32,889 nt of DNA, from the NCBI GenBank assembly GCA_904420525.1, contig CAJFVT010000068.1, positions 1 to 32,889 on the forward strand, given 5' to 3'. The position numbers and the translations under genes were made by a program. A model generated the notes under the pieces. The model did no database searches. It was given only the letters and a program-made list of their open reading frames with translations, and was not told where the DNA came from. Shown piece by piece: positions 15,952 through 25,546 of this stretch. How positions within the stretch are numbered: position 1 is the first letter of the stretch; the number at the start of each line of letters is the position of its first letter. Source of the stretch: an uncultured Clostridia bacterium (lineage in GTDB: Bacteria; Bacillota; Clostridia; UBA1381).

Positions 15952-18222
15952 ATGAACAGAAAAGAGAAGTTATTGAGTTATATGACCAGCAGCACCTATG
16001 TGCCGCTGAAGTTTGATGAGCTTGTGATAGTTCTGGATGTTCCCAAGCAGGATAAAGACGAGCTTATGTCACTGCTTGAGCAGCTTGAAGCCGAAGGCAG
16101 GATATACAGGACCAAAAAGGGACGCTACTGTGCTGTCAGCGGCAGAACTCTCACAGCATCAGGCAAGCTTATGTGCAGCGCGCGCGGCGGGTTTGGCTTT
16201 GTGCGTCCGGATGAGGCGGGGGCACAGGATATATTTATTGCCTCTGAAAATCTCGGAGGTGCATATGACGGAGACAGAGTGCTTGTCAGGATCGACAAGC
16301 GAGATAATACCTACGGTCACAGCGAGGGACACGTTGCAGGGATAATAGAGCGCGGCAATGAGACTCTTGTGGGAGTAGTTATCGGTATAAAGAATAAATC
16401 GTATAGGATAGCGCCTGACAGGAAATCGTTTTTTTCACAGGTGCGCGTCTCTCCTGCGAAGCTCTGCGGGGCCGAGAAGGGTGACAGAGTAGTCGTAAGG
16501 ATCGAAGAATATAACCGAAAGGGAAAGCCTGTAGGCTCGGTAGTAACGGTACTTGGCAGGGCGGATTCTGCGGAGAGCTGCTTAAATGGTATAGTGGCTG
16601 ACAATTCGATAAGAACAGCATTCCCAAAGGCGGTGCTGGACGAGACAGAACGTATAAAAGACAGTGTGTCGGATGCGGAGATGAACGGTCGGGAGGATCT
16701 GCGTGACCGCTTGATATTTACGATCGATGGAGATGATTCTAAGGATTTTGATGATGCGGTATCGCTTGAAACAGCCAAGAACGGCAATAGTCTGCTCGGC
16801 GTGCATATAGCTGATGTGTCACATTATGTCAAGGAAGGTTCCGCTCTGGACAGAGAAGCGTTCAAAAGAGGAACAAGCGTATATCTTCCTCACAAGGTGA
16901 TACCTATGCTGCCTAAAAAGCTGTCGAACGGCATATGCTCGTTAAATCCTGATACAGACAGGCTCACATTTTCGGTCATAATGGAAATAGACGGCTCGGG
17001 AGAGGTCGTGAGCCACCGGCTGGTAAAATCGGTGATACATTCACATGCGCGAATGACTTATAATGACGTGAACAGGATATTAGACGGGGATACTCGGCTG
17101 AGAGAGAAGTATTCAGAGCTTGTTCCGACTCTGGAGGCGATGGACAGGCTTTCAGATGTGCTTGCTGCAAAGAGACGGGCGCGGGGGGCGATAGATTTTG
17201 ATTTTCCCGAGGCCCGGGTCGTATGTGGAAAGGACGCGGTCCCTGAGGATATAGTGCTGGAGGATAGGGGCAAGTCTCAGCGACTTATAGAATCCTTTAT
17301 GCTGGCTGCCAATGAAACGATCGCCGAGGCGGCTTATTGGGCTGAGCTGCCGTTTGTGTACCGTGTGCACGAGCCGCCGAGCAGCGATAAGCTCATGGCA
17401 TTTAACGAATTTATCAGAAATTTCGGGTATTCGCTGAAGGGCAAGCTCGATCCGGAAAGCATACATCCAAAGGATCTGCAGACTATAGCGGAGCAGGCTA
17501 AGGACACTCCGGAGGAGCTTATGATCTCGAAGGTAATGCTCCAGTCTCTTATGAAGGCATGCTACAGAGATACAAACAGCGGGCACTTCGGGCTTGCTGC
17601 AAGGTATTACTGTCATTTTACATCGCCTATAAGACGGTATCCTGATCTGATGATACACAGGGTGCTTTCTGGATTTGTCGGGACAGGCTTGAATGAGAGT
17701 ATGCATAACAGGCTTGTGCCGGCTGTGAGGGAAGCTGCGGAGAATTCAAGCGAACGTGAGATAGCGGCGGAAAAAGCGGAGCGTGATGCTGTTGATCTGC
17801 TCAAGGCGGTCTATATGCAGTCATTTTTAGGCGAATCATTTGATGCGGTAGTATCATCGGTAACATCATTTGGGATATTCGCAATGCTTTCAAATTCATG
17901 TGAAGGGCTTATACGATGTGAAAATATGAGCTCAGACTATTTTGAATATGACGAAAAACGCCATATGCTGATAGGCAGCAGAACGGGAAGGATATTCAAG
18001 ATAGGTGACAGGATACGTGTTACTGTGGCGGGATGCAATGTGCTTTTAAGGCAGATAGATTTTGTGCTGGAGGAGGACGGCAGTCCGGAGACCGTGCGGC
18101 GCATACAAAAACGGGGTGACCGCGCGGAGCATAGGAACGAGGGAAAAAAGCAGGCTAAAGGAAAAAATACTGAGCGCCGGAGCGGCAGGAACAAACGCGG
18201 CGCTAAGCGGCGAAGCAGATAG
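15952..18222 (+). CDS. rnr: Ribonuclease R (tracked ORF opens at 15868; start chosen at 15952)
   Basis: RNB catalytic motif 'FTIDGDDSKDFDDAVSLE', 'HYCHFTSPIRRYPDLMIHR', S1 domain and basic C-terminus; GGAG at 15943-15946 upstream of ATG 15952 followed by MNRKEKLLSYM. Confidence 0.93.
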   Translation: MNRKEKLLSYMTSSTYVPLKFDELVIVLDVPKQDKDELMSLLEQLEAEGRIYRTKKGRYCAVSGRTLTASGKLMCSARGGFGFVRPDEAGAQDIFIASENLGGAYDGDRVLVRIDKRDNTYGHSEGHVAGIIERGNETLVGVVIGIKNKSYRIAPDRKSFFSQVRVSPAKLCGAEKGDRVVVRIEEYNRKGKPVGSVVTVLGRADSAESCLNGIVADNSIRTAFPKAVLDETERIKDSVSDAEMNGREDLRDRLIFTIDGDDSKDFDDAVSLETAKNGNSLLGVHIADVSHYVKEGSALDREAFKRGTSVYLPHKVIPMLPKKLSNGICSLNPDTDRLTFSVIMEIDGSGEVVSHRLVKSVIHSHARMTYNDVNRILDGDTRLREKYSELVPTLEAMDRLSDVLAAKRRARGAIDFDFPEARVVCGKDAVPEDIVLEDRGKSQRLIESFMLAANETIAEAAYWAELPFVYRVHEPPSSDKLMAFNEFIRNFGYSLKGKLDPESIHPKDLQTIAEQAKDTPEELMISKVMLQSLMKACYRDTNSGHFGLAARYYCHFTSPIRRYPDLMIHRVLSGFVGTGLNESMHNRLVPAVREAAENSSEREIAAEKAERDAVDLLKAVYMQSFLGESFDAVVSSVTSFGIFAMLSNSCEGLIRCENMSSDYFEYDEKRHMLIGSRTGRIFKIGDRIRVTVAGCNVLLRQIDFVLEEDGSPETVRRIQKRGDRAEHRNEGKKQAKGKNTERRSGRNKRGAKRRSR

Positions 18223-18246
18223 GAAGAACGTAAAAAGAGGTGACAA

Positions 18247-19398
18247 GTGATGCAGGAAACATTTGAGATAATAATCCCAACGCTGTTCGGGATCGAGGCG
18301 ATAGTATCAAAGGAGCTTTACAGACTGGGCTATGACGTTACGCGTGTTGAAAATGGCAGAGTTACATTTGTGGGTGATTATGACGCTGTCTGCCGCGCTA
18401 ATATATGGCTGCGCTGCGGAGAGCGGGTTCTTATAAAGGTCGGAGAGTTTAAGGCTGAAACTCCGGATGAGCTTTATGAGGGAGTAAAGGCACTGGAATG
18501 GGAGAGGTTCATAGACCGCAGCGATGCGTTCCCGGTAAAGGGCAGAACTACACGTTCTAAGCTTGCGAGCGACAGGAACAGTCAGATTATGATAAAGAAG
18601 GCCATAGCTGACCGGCTGGGCGAGGAATATGGGATCACATGGCTGCCTGAGGACGGAGTGACATATCAGATACAGTTTACTATAATAGACGACATCGTAA
18701 CTCTCATGATAGACACCACCGGACCCGCGCTGCACAAGCGCGGATACAGGGCGCAGTCGAATATTGCTCCGCTGCGTGAGACTATTGCGGCGGCGATGGT
18801 GTTTCTGAGCTTCTGGAAATTTGAATATCCGTTTTCGGATCCGTTCTGCGGATCCGGAACTATCCCTATAGAGGCGGCTATGTTCAAGCGCAATATCGCG
18901 CCGGGACTGAGACGCAGGTTTGCATTTATGGATTTTCCTCAGATCCCGGATAGTATGGTAAGGGATGTTATAAACGAGGCGCGATCCGAGGTACATGAGA
19001 ATATCCGTCCGGAGATATTCGCCAGCGATATTGATCCGGAGGCAGTTAAGCTCACGGCTCAGAATGCTGAAAAGGCGGGAGTGGGCGATTTTATCAATAC
19101 TTTTGTAAAGGATGCGAGAAAGATCAGGTTTACGCGGCCTATGGGGACTATAATAACCAATCCGCCGTACGGCGAAAGACTCAGTGATATAGAATCCTGC
19201 AAGAAACTGTACAGAGATATAGGCAGGAACTTTTCAGAGCTGAACAGATGGTCGTATTATATTCTGACCTCCCATGAGGAATTTGAAAAGGAATTCGGAC
19301 GTCCGGCGGACAAACGCAGGAAGCTGTATAACGGTATGCTGAAATGCTGTCTTTATCAGTATTACGGAGCGGCTCCGGGCAAAAAGAAAGCGAGGTAG
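18247..19398 (+). CDS. THUMP domain-containing class I SAM-dependent RNA methyltransferase (YpsC/RlmL-like)
   Basis: 'DPFCGSGTIPIEAAMF' SAM motif and 'TNPPYGERL' catalytic motif, N-terminal THUMP-like region. Confidence 0.9.
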   Translation: MMQETFEIIIPTLFGIEAIVSKELYRLGYDVTRVENGRVTFVGDYDAVCRANIWLRCGERVLIKVGEFKAETPDELYEGVKALEWERFIDRSDAFPVKGRTTRSKLASDRNSQIMIKKAIADRLGEEYGITWLPEDGVTYQIQFTIIDDIVTLMIDTTGPALHKRGYRAQSNIAPLRETIAAAMVFLSFWKFEYPFSDPFCGSGTIPIEAAMFKRNIAPGLRRRFAFMDFPQIPDSMVRDVINEARSEVHENIRPEIFASDIDPEAVKLTAQNAEKAGVGDFINTFVKDARKIRFTRPMGTIITNPPYGERLSDIESCKKLYRDIGRNFSELNRWSYYILTSHEEFEKEFGRPADKRRKLYNGMLKCCLYQYYGAAPGKKKAR

Positions 19399-19401
19399 AG
19401 C

Positions 19402-19953
19402 ATGGCGCAGTATATAACTACATATACAGGGATCCATTTCTGCCCGACTGAGCCTGATGCAGACGGCATAAGAATAGAGGATATAGCTCATTCATTGTCT
19501 ATGCTCTGCCGTGCGAATGGACATTATAAGGAATTTTACTCTGTCGCGGATCATTCTATAGACTGCGCTGTCGAAGCGCAGGCGAGGGGACTGGGACCGT
19601 ATACAGCAATGGTATGCTTGCTGCACGATGCTGCAGAGGCTTATACATCCGATATACCGCGTCCTGTAAAGCGTGAGCTTCACGGTATATACAGGATCGA
19701 AGAAAGGCTGGCGGTATTGATATATGAGAAGTTTGCCGGCAAAGAGCCTACTCATGCAGAGCTTGCGGAAGTGAAGAGGATAGACGACGCGATGCTTTTT
19801 CAAGAGTTCAGAAAAAACATGGGCGAAAAGCTGGGACATGGTGAGACAGTATCGAAACGCAGCTTTGTATCAAGACCGCCGAAAAAGTCAGAGCAGGAGT
19901 TTTTAGAGCTGTTCGAAAAGATAAAGCATGAGCTTGAAAAGGCGGACGATTGA
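19402..19953 (+). CDS. HD domain phosphohydrolase (YfbR-like)
   Basis: 'VADHSIDCAV...VCLLHDAAEAYTSDIPRPVK' (H...HD...D). Confidence 0.85.
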   Translation: MAQYITTYTGIHFCPTEPDADGIRIEDIAHSLSMLCRANGHYKEFYSVADHSIDCAVEAQARGLGPYTAMVCLLHDAAEAYTSDIPRPVKRELHGIYRIEERLAVLIYEKFAGKEPTHAELAEVKRIDDAMLFQEFRKNMGEKLGHGETVSKRSFVSRPPKKSEQEFLELFEKIKHELEKADD

Positions 19954-19970
19954 TATGCGGTTATTGTATC

Positions 19971-20005
19971 GGAGGCTGACGCACTGAACCAATGCGTCAG
20001 CCTCC
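19971..20005. terminator. Bidirectional rho-independent terminator
   Basis: GGAGGCTGACGCA ... TGCGTCAGCCTCC (13-bp arms) followed by GTTTGGCTTTTT. Confidence 0.88.
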
Positions 20006-20015
20006 GTTTGGCTTT

Positions 20016-22790
20016 TTATACTATAACTTTTGCTTTGCTGCCTCCGGAGCGGTCCTTGGATACGATTATCTGCTTATCGATCCGGTCCTTCAGCTCAGCC
20101 ACGTGTGAGATGATGCCCACTATCCGTCGGCCCTCGGTCAGTCCGGCAAGCGCATTGACGGCATTATTTAACGCTTCGCTGTCGAGTGAGCCGAAGCCCT
20201 CGTCAATGAACATAGCGTCAAGCTGTATACCGCCGGATGCGGACTGGATCTCATCTGAAAGCCCCAGAGCAAGGGAAAGAGACGCCATGAACGATTCACC
20301 GCCGGATAGCGTGTTCACGCCGCGCTCAGTGCCGTTATAATGGTCTATGACGTCCAGCTCAAGGCCGGACTGCCCTCTCATGCTGTCATTTTCTCGGCGG
20401 CGGACAAGCTCGTACTGCCCGTTGCTCATGACCATAAATCGGACGTTTGCTCTGTCTATTATCCTGTCGAAATATGTCATTTGGATATATGTTTCAAGTG
20501 AGATCTTATACTTTCCGGTCATAGAGCCGTTAATGGTGTCGGAAACAGTGCTGACTGCCGTAAGATCCTCATCGATCCGGCTCAGATCGCTTATCAGCTT
20601 TTCCAACTGCTTGCCGAGCTTTGTATTGCTGTTGAGACGCGTCACTATATCGTCACGCTGTTTTGATAGCGTCTTCATCCTTTCGGTGAGCTGCCCGATC
20701 TCATGTTTGATATTTTCCGAGCGCGACTCTTTGGTTCCGCTTAGCTGTTTTTTCAGAGTCTCCGCGGCGGAACGGCTGTTTTCTACCTTGACACGGCAGT
20801 CTTCAAACGCCTTTCGCGCAGTCTGTTCTTCTTTCTCGATGCGTTCCGTCTCAGACAAAAGCTCCTTTATTTTTGTTTCAGCCTCAGATCTTGTTTTGAA
20901 GGTGAGTGAGCGTGCTATATCATCAAAACGGCTTATAAGAGGACGCATTTCCGAGTCCGCAGCGGCAGCATCCTGTCTGGCGGAGGTCACAGCATCATTT
21001 AGCTCGGATATTTTTTCTTCTTCCGCCGGTATCTTTTCGGTCAGCTCAGCCTTGCGCCTGCATTCCTCTTTAACGGAAGAGAGCTGTTCAGTGATATTTT
21101 TTATTTCCTGCTCCAGCAACAGGATCTGTGAGCTGATCTCCTTGTGTATAGTTTCGGGAGAGTATTCCGTGCCGAGCAGCGTGTCTGCGGTGTTCTGCAG
21201 TGAGCTTCGCAGAGAGTCCTCTCTGCCGGAGATAATTCCGCGTTCCGAGCTTGCTGTTTCAGTTAGCTTTCTCAGCTCCTCAAGCTTTTTCTTCATTTTT
21301 TCAAGCTGTTTTTTTGTCGGCGCGCCATTTGTAAGCGGAGCGGGCGAGGGGTGTGACAATGAGCCGCATACCGGGCATTTTTCGCCGTCAATGAGTCTCT
21401 GAGCCAAAATACCGGCCTGACCGTCGAAAAATAACCGTTCCGCGGCAAGATAGTTTTCCTGCTCTCGGACGTAATCTGAAACAGCGGCTGTGTATTGGCT
21501 GTCAGCGACTGAGAGCTTTTCGAGCAGCTCTATATGAGCCTTCGCGTTTTCTGAAAGCGTGTTGTATTCCACGAGCTTGTTCTGTGCTTTTTCCAGAGAA
21601 GCCTCCAGCCTGATCTGTTTTTCGCTGCAGTCCGCAATTTTTTCAAGCTCAGATCTGTAGGATTTAAGAGACAGATATATACCATTTTTTTCAGCATCTG
21701 ATGCTTCTGCCGTCTTTACTGACGCATCGCGCCTTTTCTTCAGCTCGTCTATCCGTTCGGCTATGCTGTCGGCTTCGTTGTAGATGCCTAGCTCGCCCTC
21801 TAGCGAGGCTGCTTCAAGCGTCAGTCTGCCGGAGTCCTTCAGCTTTGACGCAGCCGTATCGGCTTCCTGTTCCAGCTTTTTCAGGATCGGCTCATATTCG
21901 GCGAGAAATGCCTCCTCCTTTTCTATGTCCTTTTCGGTTTGTTCTCTCGCTTCCGCTCTTCCAAGCTGAGAATTCAGATTATCCAGTATTTTGCGCAGCC
22001 TTTCTGTTTCTGTGTCGTTTTCAGACCTTGCGGCTGTGTCCTCGCATATTATTTTTTCGAGGACCTCGAACGCGCTGTCGGCCGCGGGAAAGCCCTGTGA
22101 AGCCTGAAGCTCACCGAGAGGGTCTGAAAATAAACTTTCTTCGGAACAGGCGGCATCTTCGATACAGCCGCGTATAGAAGCGGCAGTTCTTTTGTATTCA
22201 GCCTCAAGCTCATTCTTCATGACCCTGAACCGATCCTGCAGCTCGGAGTACATGCCGGTCTTGAATATCGTGCTGAATATCCTGCCTCTATCTTTCGTTT
22301 TTGCAAGAAGCAGCTTCAGAAAATCTCCCTGCGCGATCATCGCTATCTGAGAGAATTGACTTTTGTCAAGACCGATCAGATCCGTTATCGCCTCGTTGAC
22401 ATCCCGCTCTGAGGAAACAGTCTTGCTGTCAGGCAGCGTTAGAACGGCATCAGCCTTCTGCTGAGTGAAGCCTTCTCCCTTTAGCTTGGGACGCTCGTAT
22501 GCGGGATTGCGGCGAACTGTGTATATGCTGCGGCTGTAGCTGAATTCAAGTTCAACGAAGGTAGGTGTGGCCGGAGCCGCATATTTGCTTCTCAGAGTAT
22601 CCGAGGTGCGAGCTGCGCCGCTTGCCTCGCCGTATAGGGCGTAGGAGATCGCATCAAAAATAGTGGTTTTTCCGGCGCCTGTGTCGCCTGTGATAAGATA
22701 AAGCCCGCTTTCGCCGAGCTTTGAAAAATCTATTATCTCAGTTCCCGAATATGGGCCGAAGGCTGATATAGTAAGCTTGATCGGTCTCAT
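20016..22790 (-). CDS. sbcC: SbcC exonuclease subunit (SMC-like ATPase)
   Basis: Walker A 'LITGDTGAGKTTIFDAISYALYGE', zinc hook CPVCGS, 'NTLSGGESFMASLSLALGLSD' signature, 'MFIDEGFGSLD' Walker B. Confidence 0.95.
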   Translation of the reverse strand: MRPIKLTISAFGPYSGTEIIDFSKLGESGLYLITGDTGAGKTTIFDAISYALYGEASGAARTSDTLRSKYAAPATPTFVELEFSYSRSIYTVRRNPAYERPKLKGEGFTQQKADAVLTLPDSKTVSSERDVNEAITDLIGLDKSQFSQIAMIAQGDFLKLLLAKTKDRGRIFSTIFKTGMYSELQDRFRVMKNELEAEYKRTAASIRGCIEDAACSEESLFSDPLGELQASQGFPAADSAFEVLEKIICEDTAARSENDTETERLRKILDNLNSQLGRAEAREQTEKDIEKEEAFLAEYEPILKKLEQEADTAASKLKDSGRLTLEAASLEGELGIYNEADSIAERIDELKKRRDASVKTAEASDAEKNGIYLSLKSYRSELEKIADCSEKQIRLEASLEKAQNKLVEYNTLSENAKAHIELLEKLSVADSQYTAAVSDYVREQENYLAAERLFFDGQAGILAQRLIDGEKCPVCGSLSHPSPAPLTNGAPTKKQLEKMKKKLEELRKLTETASSERGIISGREDSLRSSLQNTADTLLGTEYSPETIHKEISSQILLLEQEIKNITEQLSSVKEECRRKAELTEKIPAEEEKISELNDAVTSARQDAAAADSEMRPLISRFDDIARSLTFKTRSEAETKIKELLSETERIEKEEQTARKAFEDCRVKVENSRSAAETLKKQLSGTKESRSENIKHEIGQLTERMKTLSKQRDDIVTRLNSNTKLGKQLEKLISDLSRIDEDLTAVSTVSDTINGSMTGKYKISLETYIQMTYFDRIIDRANVRFMVMSNGQYELVRRRENDSMRGQSGLELDVIDHYNGTERGVNTLSGGESFMASLSLALGLSDEIQSASGGIQLDAMFIDEGFGSLDSEALNNAVNALAGLTEGRRIVGIISHVAELKDRIDKQIIVSKDRSGGSKAKVIV

Positions 22791-23947
22791 TGCTTTTCCG
22801 TCTCCTTTTTATCGTTTTTGCGTGCGCTTGTGATCTCCAGCAGTTCCTTTGTTATCTCAAGCTGGCGGCTGCTCATTTCCGCGCCGTTCTGGAGCTTGTA
22901 AAAGTCCATGATCAGCTCAAGCGGGCTTTTGCGTTCGTCAGATCTTGTTTCGGACACATGGAAGAGAGTATTTGTACGTGTGTTATCATACATGACCTGC
23001 ATAATGTTCGGATAAACCGCGCGCAGTTTGCCGATCGCGCAGTTTATCTCATTTTCATCGGTGAGTACAGCGCGTATATAATCCTCTTTATTTCCTTCTG
23101 TATAAGCCGATGATGCTGTAAGCTCCATATATGTGCCGCGTATGATGCGCAGATCATGGAGCGGTGAAAGCGGTATCTCGGTTATATCAGTGTTTCCTTT
23201 TTCTTTCATATCCACGACCGTTACTGTCTTTTTATGCTCAGCTTCGGAAAATGAATACTTGAGCGGCGTGCCGCAGTAGCGCACTCGTCCGCCGGAGAGG
23301 GATTGCGGTTTATGTATATGACCAAGAGCTGCATAGTCGAATTTTTCATATACGGCTGCTGAAATATTGTCAAGGCCGCCGACTGAGCGTTCCTCAGAAT
23401 CTGAGGTTACGGCTCCGGTAACGAATTGATGTGAAACTATTATGCTGCGCATGCTCTCATTGACATGAGCTTCCGAAACCGCGGCAAGCACTGCATCCTC
23501 ATAGGTCTCAACAGGCATGTCAGGGAAAAACGGCCTGACTTGCGCCGGCTTTAGGAACGGAAGAAGATATACGGAAATACGACCGTATTCATCATTTAAA
23601 ATAATGGGTTCTGTATGTCCCTCGTATACCTGCGAAAAATATATTCCCTCGCTCTTCATGATGTTTGAGCCGAAGGACAGGCGTTCTGCCGAATCGTGGT
23701 TGCCGCTTATTATAAATGCCTTTATGCCCATTTCGGCAATGGATGTTATGAAGCTGTCGAACAGCTTTACAGCGCTGCCGGGAGGTACGGGCTTATCGTA
23801 TATATCTCCCGCGATCATGACAGCGTCAGCATTCTGCTCTTCGATGATCCTGAGGATCTGGTCAAGTATATACCGCTGATCCTCAAGCATGGAGAATTCA
23901 TTCAGCTTTTTTCCGAGATGGAGATCGGACAGATGTATAAATTTCAT
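22787..23947 (-). CDS. sbcD: SbcD exonuclease subunit
   Basis: 'MKFIHLSDLHLGKKLNEFSMLEDQRYIL', 'IAGDIYDKPVP', 'ISGNHDSAERL', 'ALGHIHKPQ' calcineurin-like phosphoesterase motifs; overlaps sbcC by 4 bp. Confidence 0.95.
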   Translation of the reverse strand: MKFIHLSDLHLGKKLNEFSMLEDQRYILDQILRIIEEQNADAVMIAGDIYDKPVPPGSAVKLFDSFITSIAEMGIKAFIISGNHDSAERLSFGSNIMKSEGIYFSQVYEGHTEPIILNDEYGRISVYLLPFLKPAQVRPFFPDMPVETYEDAVLAAVSEAHVNESMRSIIVSHQFVTGAVTSDSEERSVGGLDNISAAVYEKFDYAALGHIHKPQSLSGGRVRYCGTPLKYSFSEAEHKKTVTVVDMKEKGNTDITEIPLSPLHDLRIIRGTYMELTASSAYTEGNKEDYIRAVLTDENEINCAIGKLRAVYPNIMQVMYDNTRTNTLFHVSETRSDERKSPLELIMDFYKLQNGAEMSSRQLEITKELLEITSARKNDKKETEKQ

Positions 23948-23983
23948 ATCCTGCGTCCTTTCATTTGTTTGCGTTATATATCA

Positions 23984-24012
23984 ATTATATTATTTTCCGG
24001 CGCGGGAGTCAA
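23984..24012 (-). promoter_or_regulatory. sbcDC promoter, TTGACT-17-TATAAT
   Basis: Minus strand TTGACT = 24012..24007, spacer 17, TATAAT = 23989..23984. Confidence 0.7.
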
Positions 24013-24125
24013 GACAAAAGCCGATAAAAATAGCGAAGATGTATGTATATTGCATGTTATCGGTAGAATGAGCAGCAAAGCATAAATATTTTCTATGCAA
24101 TTAAGGAAATATAGGCATAAATGGC

Positions 24126-24154
24126 TTGATTTTTCTGTTGGTGTATAGTATAAT
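24126..24154 (+). promoter_or_regulatory. nusB operon promoter, TTGATT-17-TATAAT
   Basis: TTGATT 24126-24131, spacer 17, TATAAT 24149-24154. Confidence 0.7.
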
Positions 24155-24189
24155 AAAGCTTGAAGGTTACTGAAAGGAACGGTCAAACT

Positions 24190-24600
24190 ATGAAAAAACA
24201 GACAAGAAGCGAAGCGCGCGAGGCGGTATTCACTCAGATATTCCAGCTTTCATCTCACAGAGACGATATGGAAGAAGCGCGTATGTACATGCTAAATGAG
24301 CTGCCGGAATGTGAGCAGAATATCGGTTATATAACCGAGGTAACTAACGGCGTTATAGATCACGAAGAAGAAATAATCGAGCTGGTAAACAAGAATTTGA
24401 AGCAGGGATGGTCGTTCAGACGTTTGTCTAAGGCGACAAAGACTATATTGAAGATCGCTGTTTACGAGATGAAATACTGCGATGATGTTCCGCCCAAGGT
24501 CGCGATAAACGAGGCTGTGGAGCTTGCCAAAAAATACTGCGATGAAAAGGAACCGTCCCTTATAAACGGAATACTCGGAAGCATAATGAGAAGCCTATGA
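24190..24600 (+). CDS. nusB: Transcription antitermination factor NusB (tracked ORF opens at 24160)
   Basis: 'TRSEAREAVFTQIFQL', 'RLSKATKTILKIAVYEMKYCDDVPPKVAINEAVELAKKY...FINGILGSI'-type NusB signature; ATG 24190 preceded by AAAGGAA. Confidence 0.93.
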   Translation: MKKQTRSEAREAVFTQIFQLSSHRDDMEEARMYMLNELPECEQNIGYITEVTNGVIDHEEEIIELVNKNLKQGWSFRRLSKATKTILKIAVYEMKYCDDVPPKVAINEAVELAKKYCDEKEPSLINGILGSIMRSL

Positions 24601-25526
24601 CAGCGCTGGGTATAGATACAAGCAATTACACAACATCTGTGGCACTGTATGCTGGAGGCGGAGAATACGAAATGCGGCGTAAAATACTTGACATAAAAAG
24701 CGGCAGCCGCGGTATACGCCAGAGCGATGCCGTGTTTATCCATAACAGGGAACTGCCATGCATGCTTGAGGAGCTTATCGGAGCGGCACGCGCCGGACTG
24801 CGCGCTGTAGGCGTAAGCACCAGACCGAGGTCAGTTGAAGGCTCATATATGCCGGTGTTCACAGTCGGACACGGTCATGCGAAAACTGCCGCCGCGGCGC
24901 TGGGAGTGCCTTTGTACGGTTTTTCACATCAGGACGGTCATATTATGGCTGCGATCATGTCAGCCGGCCGTTTTGACTTGCTTGAAGAGCTTTTTTTGTC
25001 AGTTCATATATCAGGCGGCACAACTGAGATACTTCGGACCGCGTACAATGGTTATAATTTTGAATGTGAAATAATCGGCGGGACGCTTGATATAAGCGCC
25101 GGTCAGCTCATCGACCGCGTCGGGGTTGCCATGGGGCTGAAATTTCCATGCGGTGCGGAGCTTGAGCGTTTAGCAGAGCGGGCGGCTGAAGAATACAGGC
25201 TGCCTTTTTCGGTAAAGGGATCGTATGTGAACCTGTCAGGGGCGGAAACAAAGCTGCTGAGGCAGATCTCGGGAGCGGACGCGGATATAGCGAGAACGGT
25301 CCTTTGCTATATAAGAGATGTGCTTGTTAGGATGATAGGCAACGCAGTTTCCGAGACGAGGATCAAGAAGGTCCTTATCGCCGGAGGCGTTGCCTCAAAC
25401 GGGATAGTGCGTTCAGGACTTTGTGAGGAGCTGGATGCTGAGGTTTATTTTGCAAGCAGGGAGCTTTCGACCGATAATGCGGTGGGAACAGCCTGCCTTG
25501 CATATATGGCATCGGTTCAGAATTGA
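24597..25526 (+). CDS. TsaD/Kae1-like (peptidase M22 family) paralog
   Basis: 'GIDTSNYTTSVAL', 'VGHGHAKTAAAALGVPLYGFSHQDGHIMAA' (HxxxH), 'SVHISGGTTEIL', 'LIAGGVASNGIVR', 'STDNAVGTACLA'. Confidence 0.85.
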   Translation: MTALGIDTSNYTTSVALYAGGGEYEMRRKILDIKSGSRGIRQSDAVFIHNRELPCMLEELIGAARAGLRAVGVSTRPRSVEGSYMPVFTVGHGHAKTAAAALGVPLYGFSHQDGHIMAAIMSAGRFDLLEELFLSVHISGGTTEILRTAYNGYNFECEIIGGTLDISAGQLIDRVGVAMGLKFPCGAELERLAERAAEEYRLPFSVKGSYVNLSGAETKLLRQISGADADIARTVLCYIRDVLVRMIGNAVSETRIKKVLIAGGVASNGIVRSGLCEELDAEVYFASRELSTDNAVGTACLAYMASVQN

Positions 25527-25546
25527 GCAGAAGGGGAGAGACGCGA

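Noticed and set aside
20347-21402. 351-aa plus-strand ORF antisense to sbcC
   Set aside because: Serine-rich composition typical of antisense translation of a Glu/Leu-rich coiled coil; sbcC frame is clearly the real one.
20016-23947. SbcCD considered as a defence (Wadjet/retron-like) SMC system
   Set aside because: SbcC with CPVCGS zinc hook plus SbcD phosphoesterase is the ordinary housekeeping nuclease; no defence partners adjacent.
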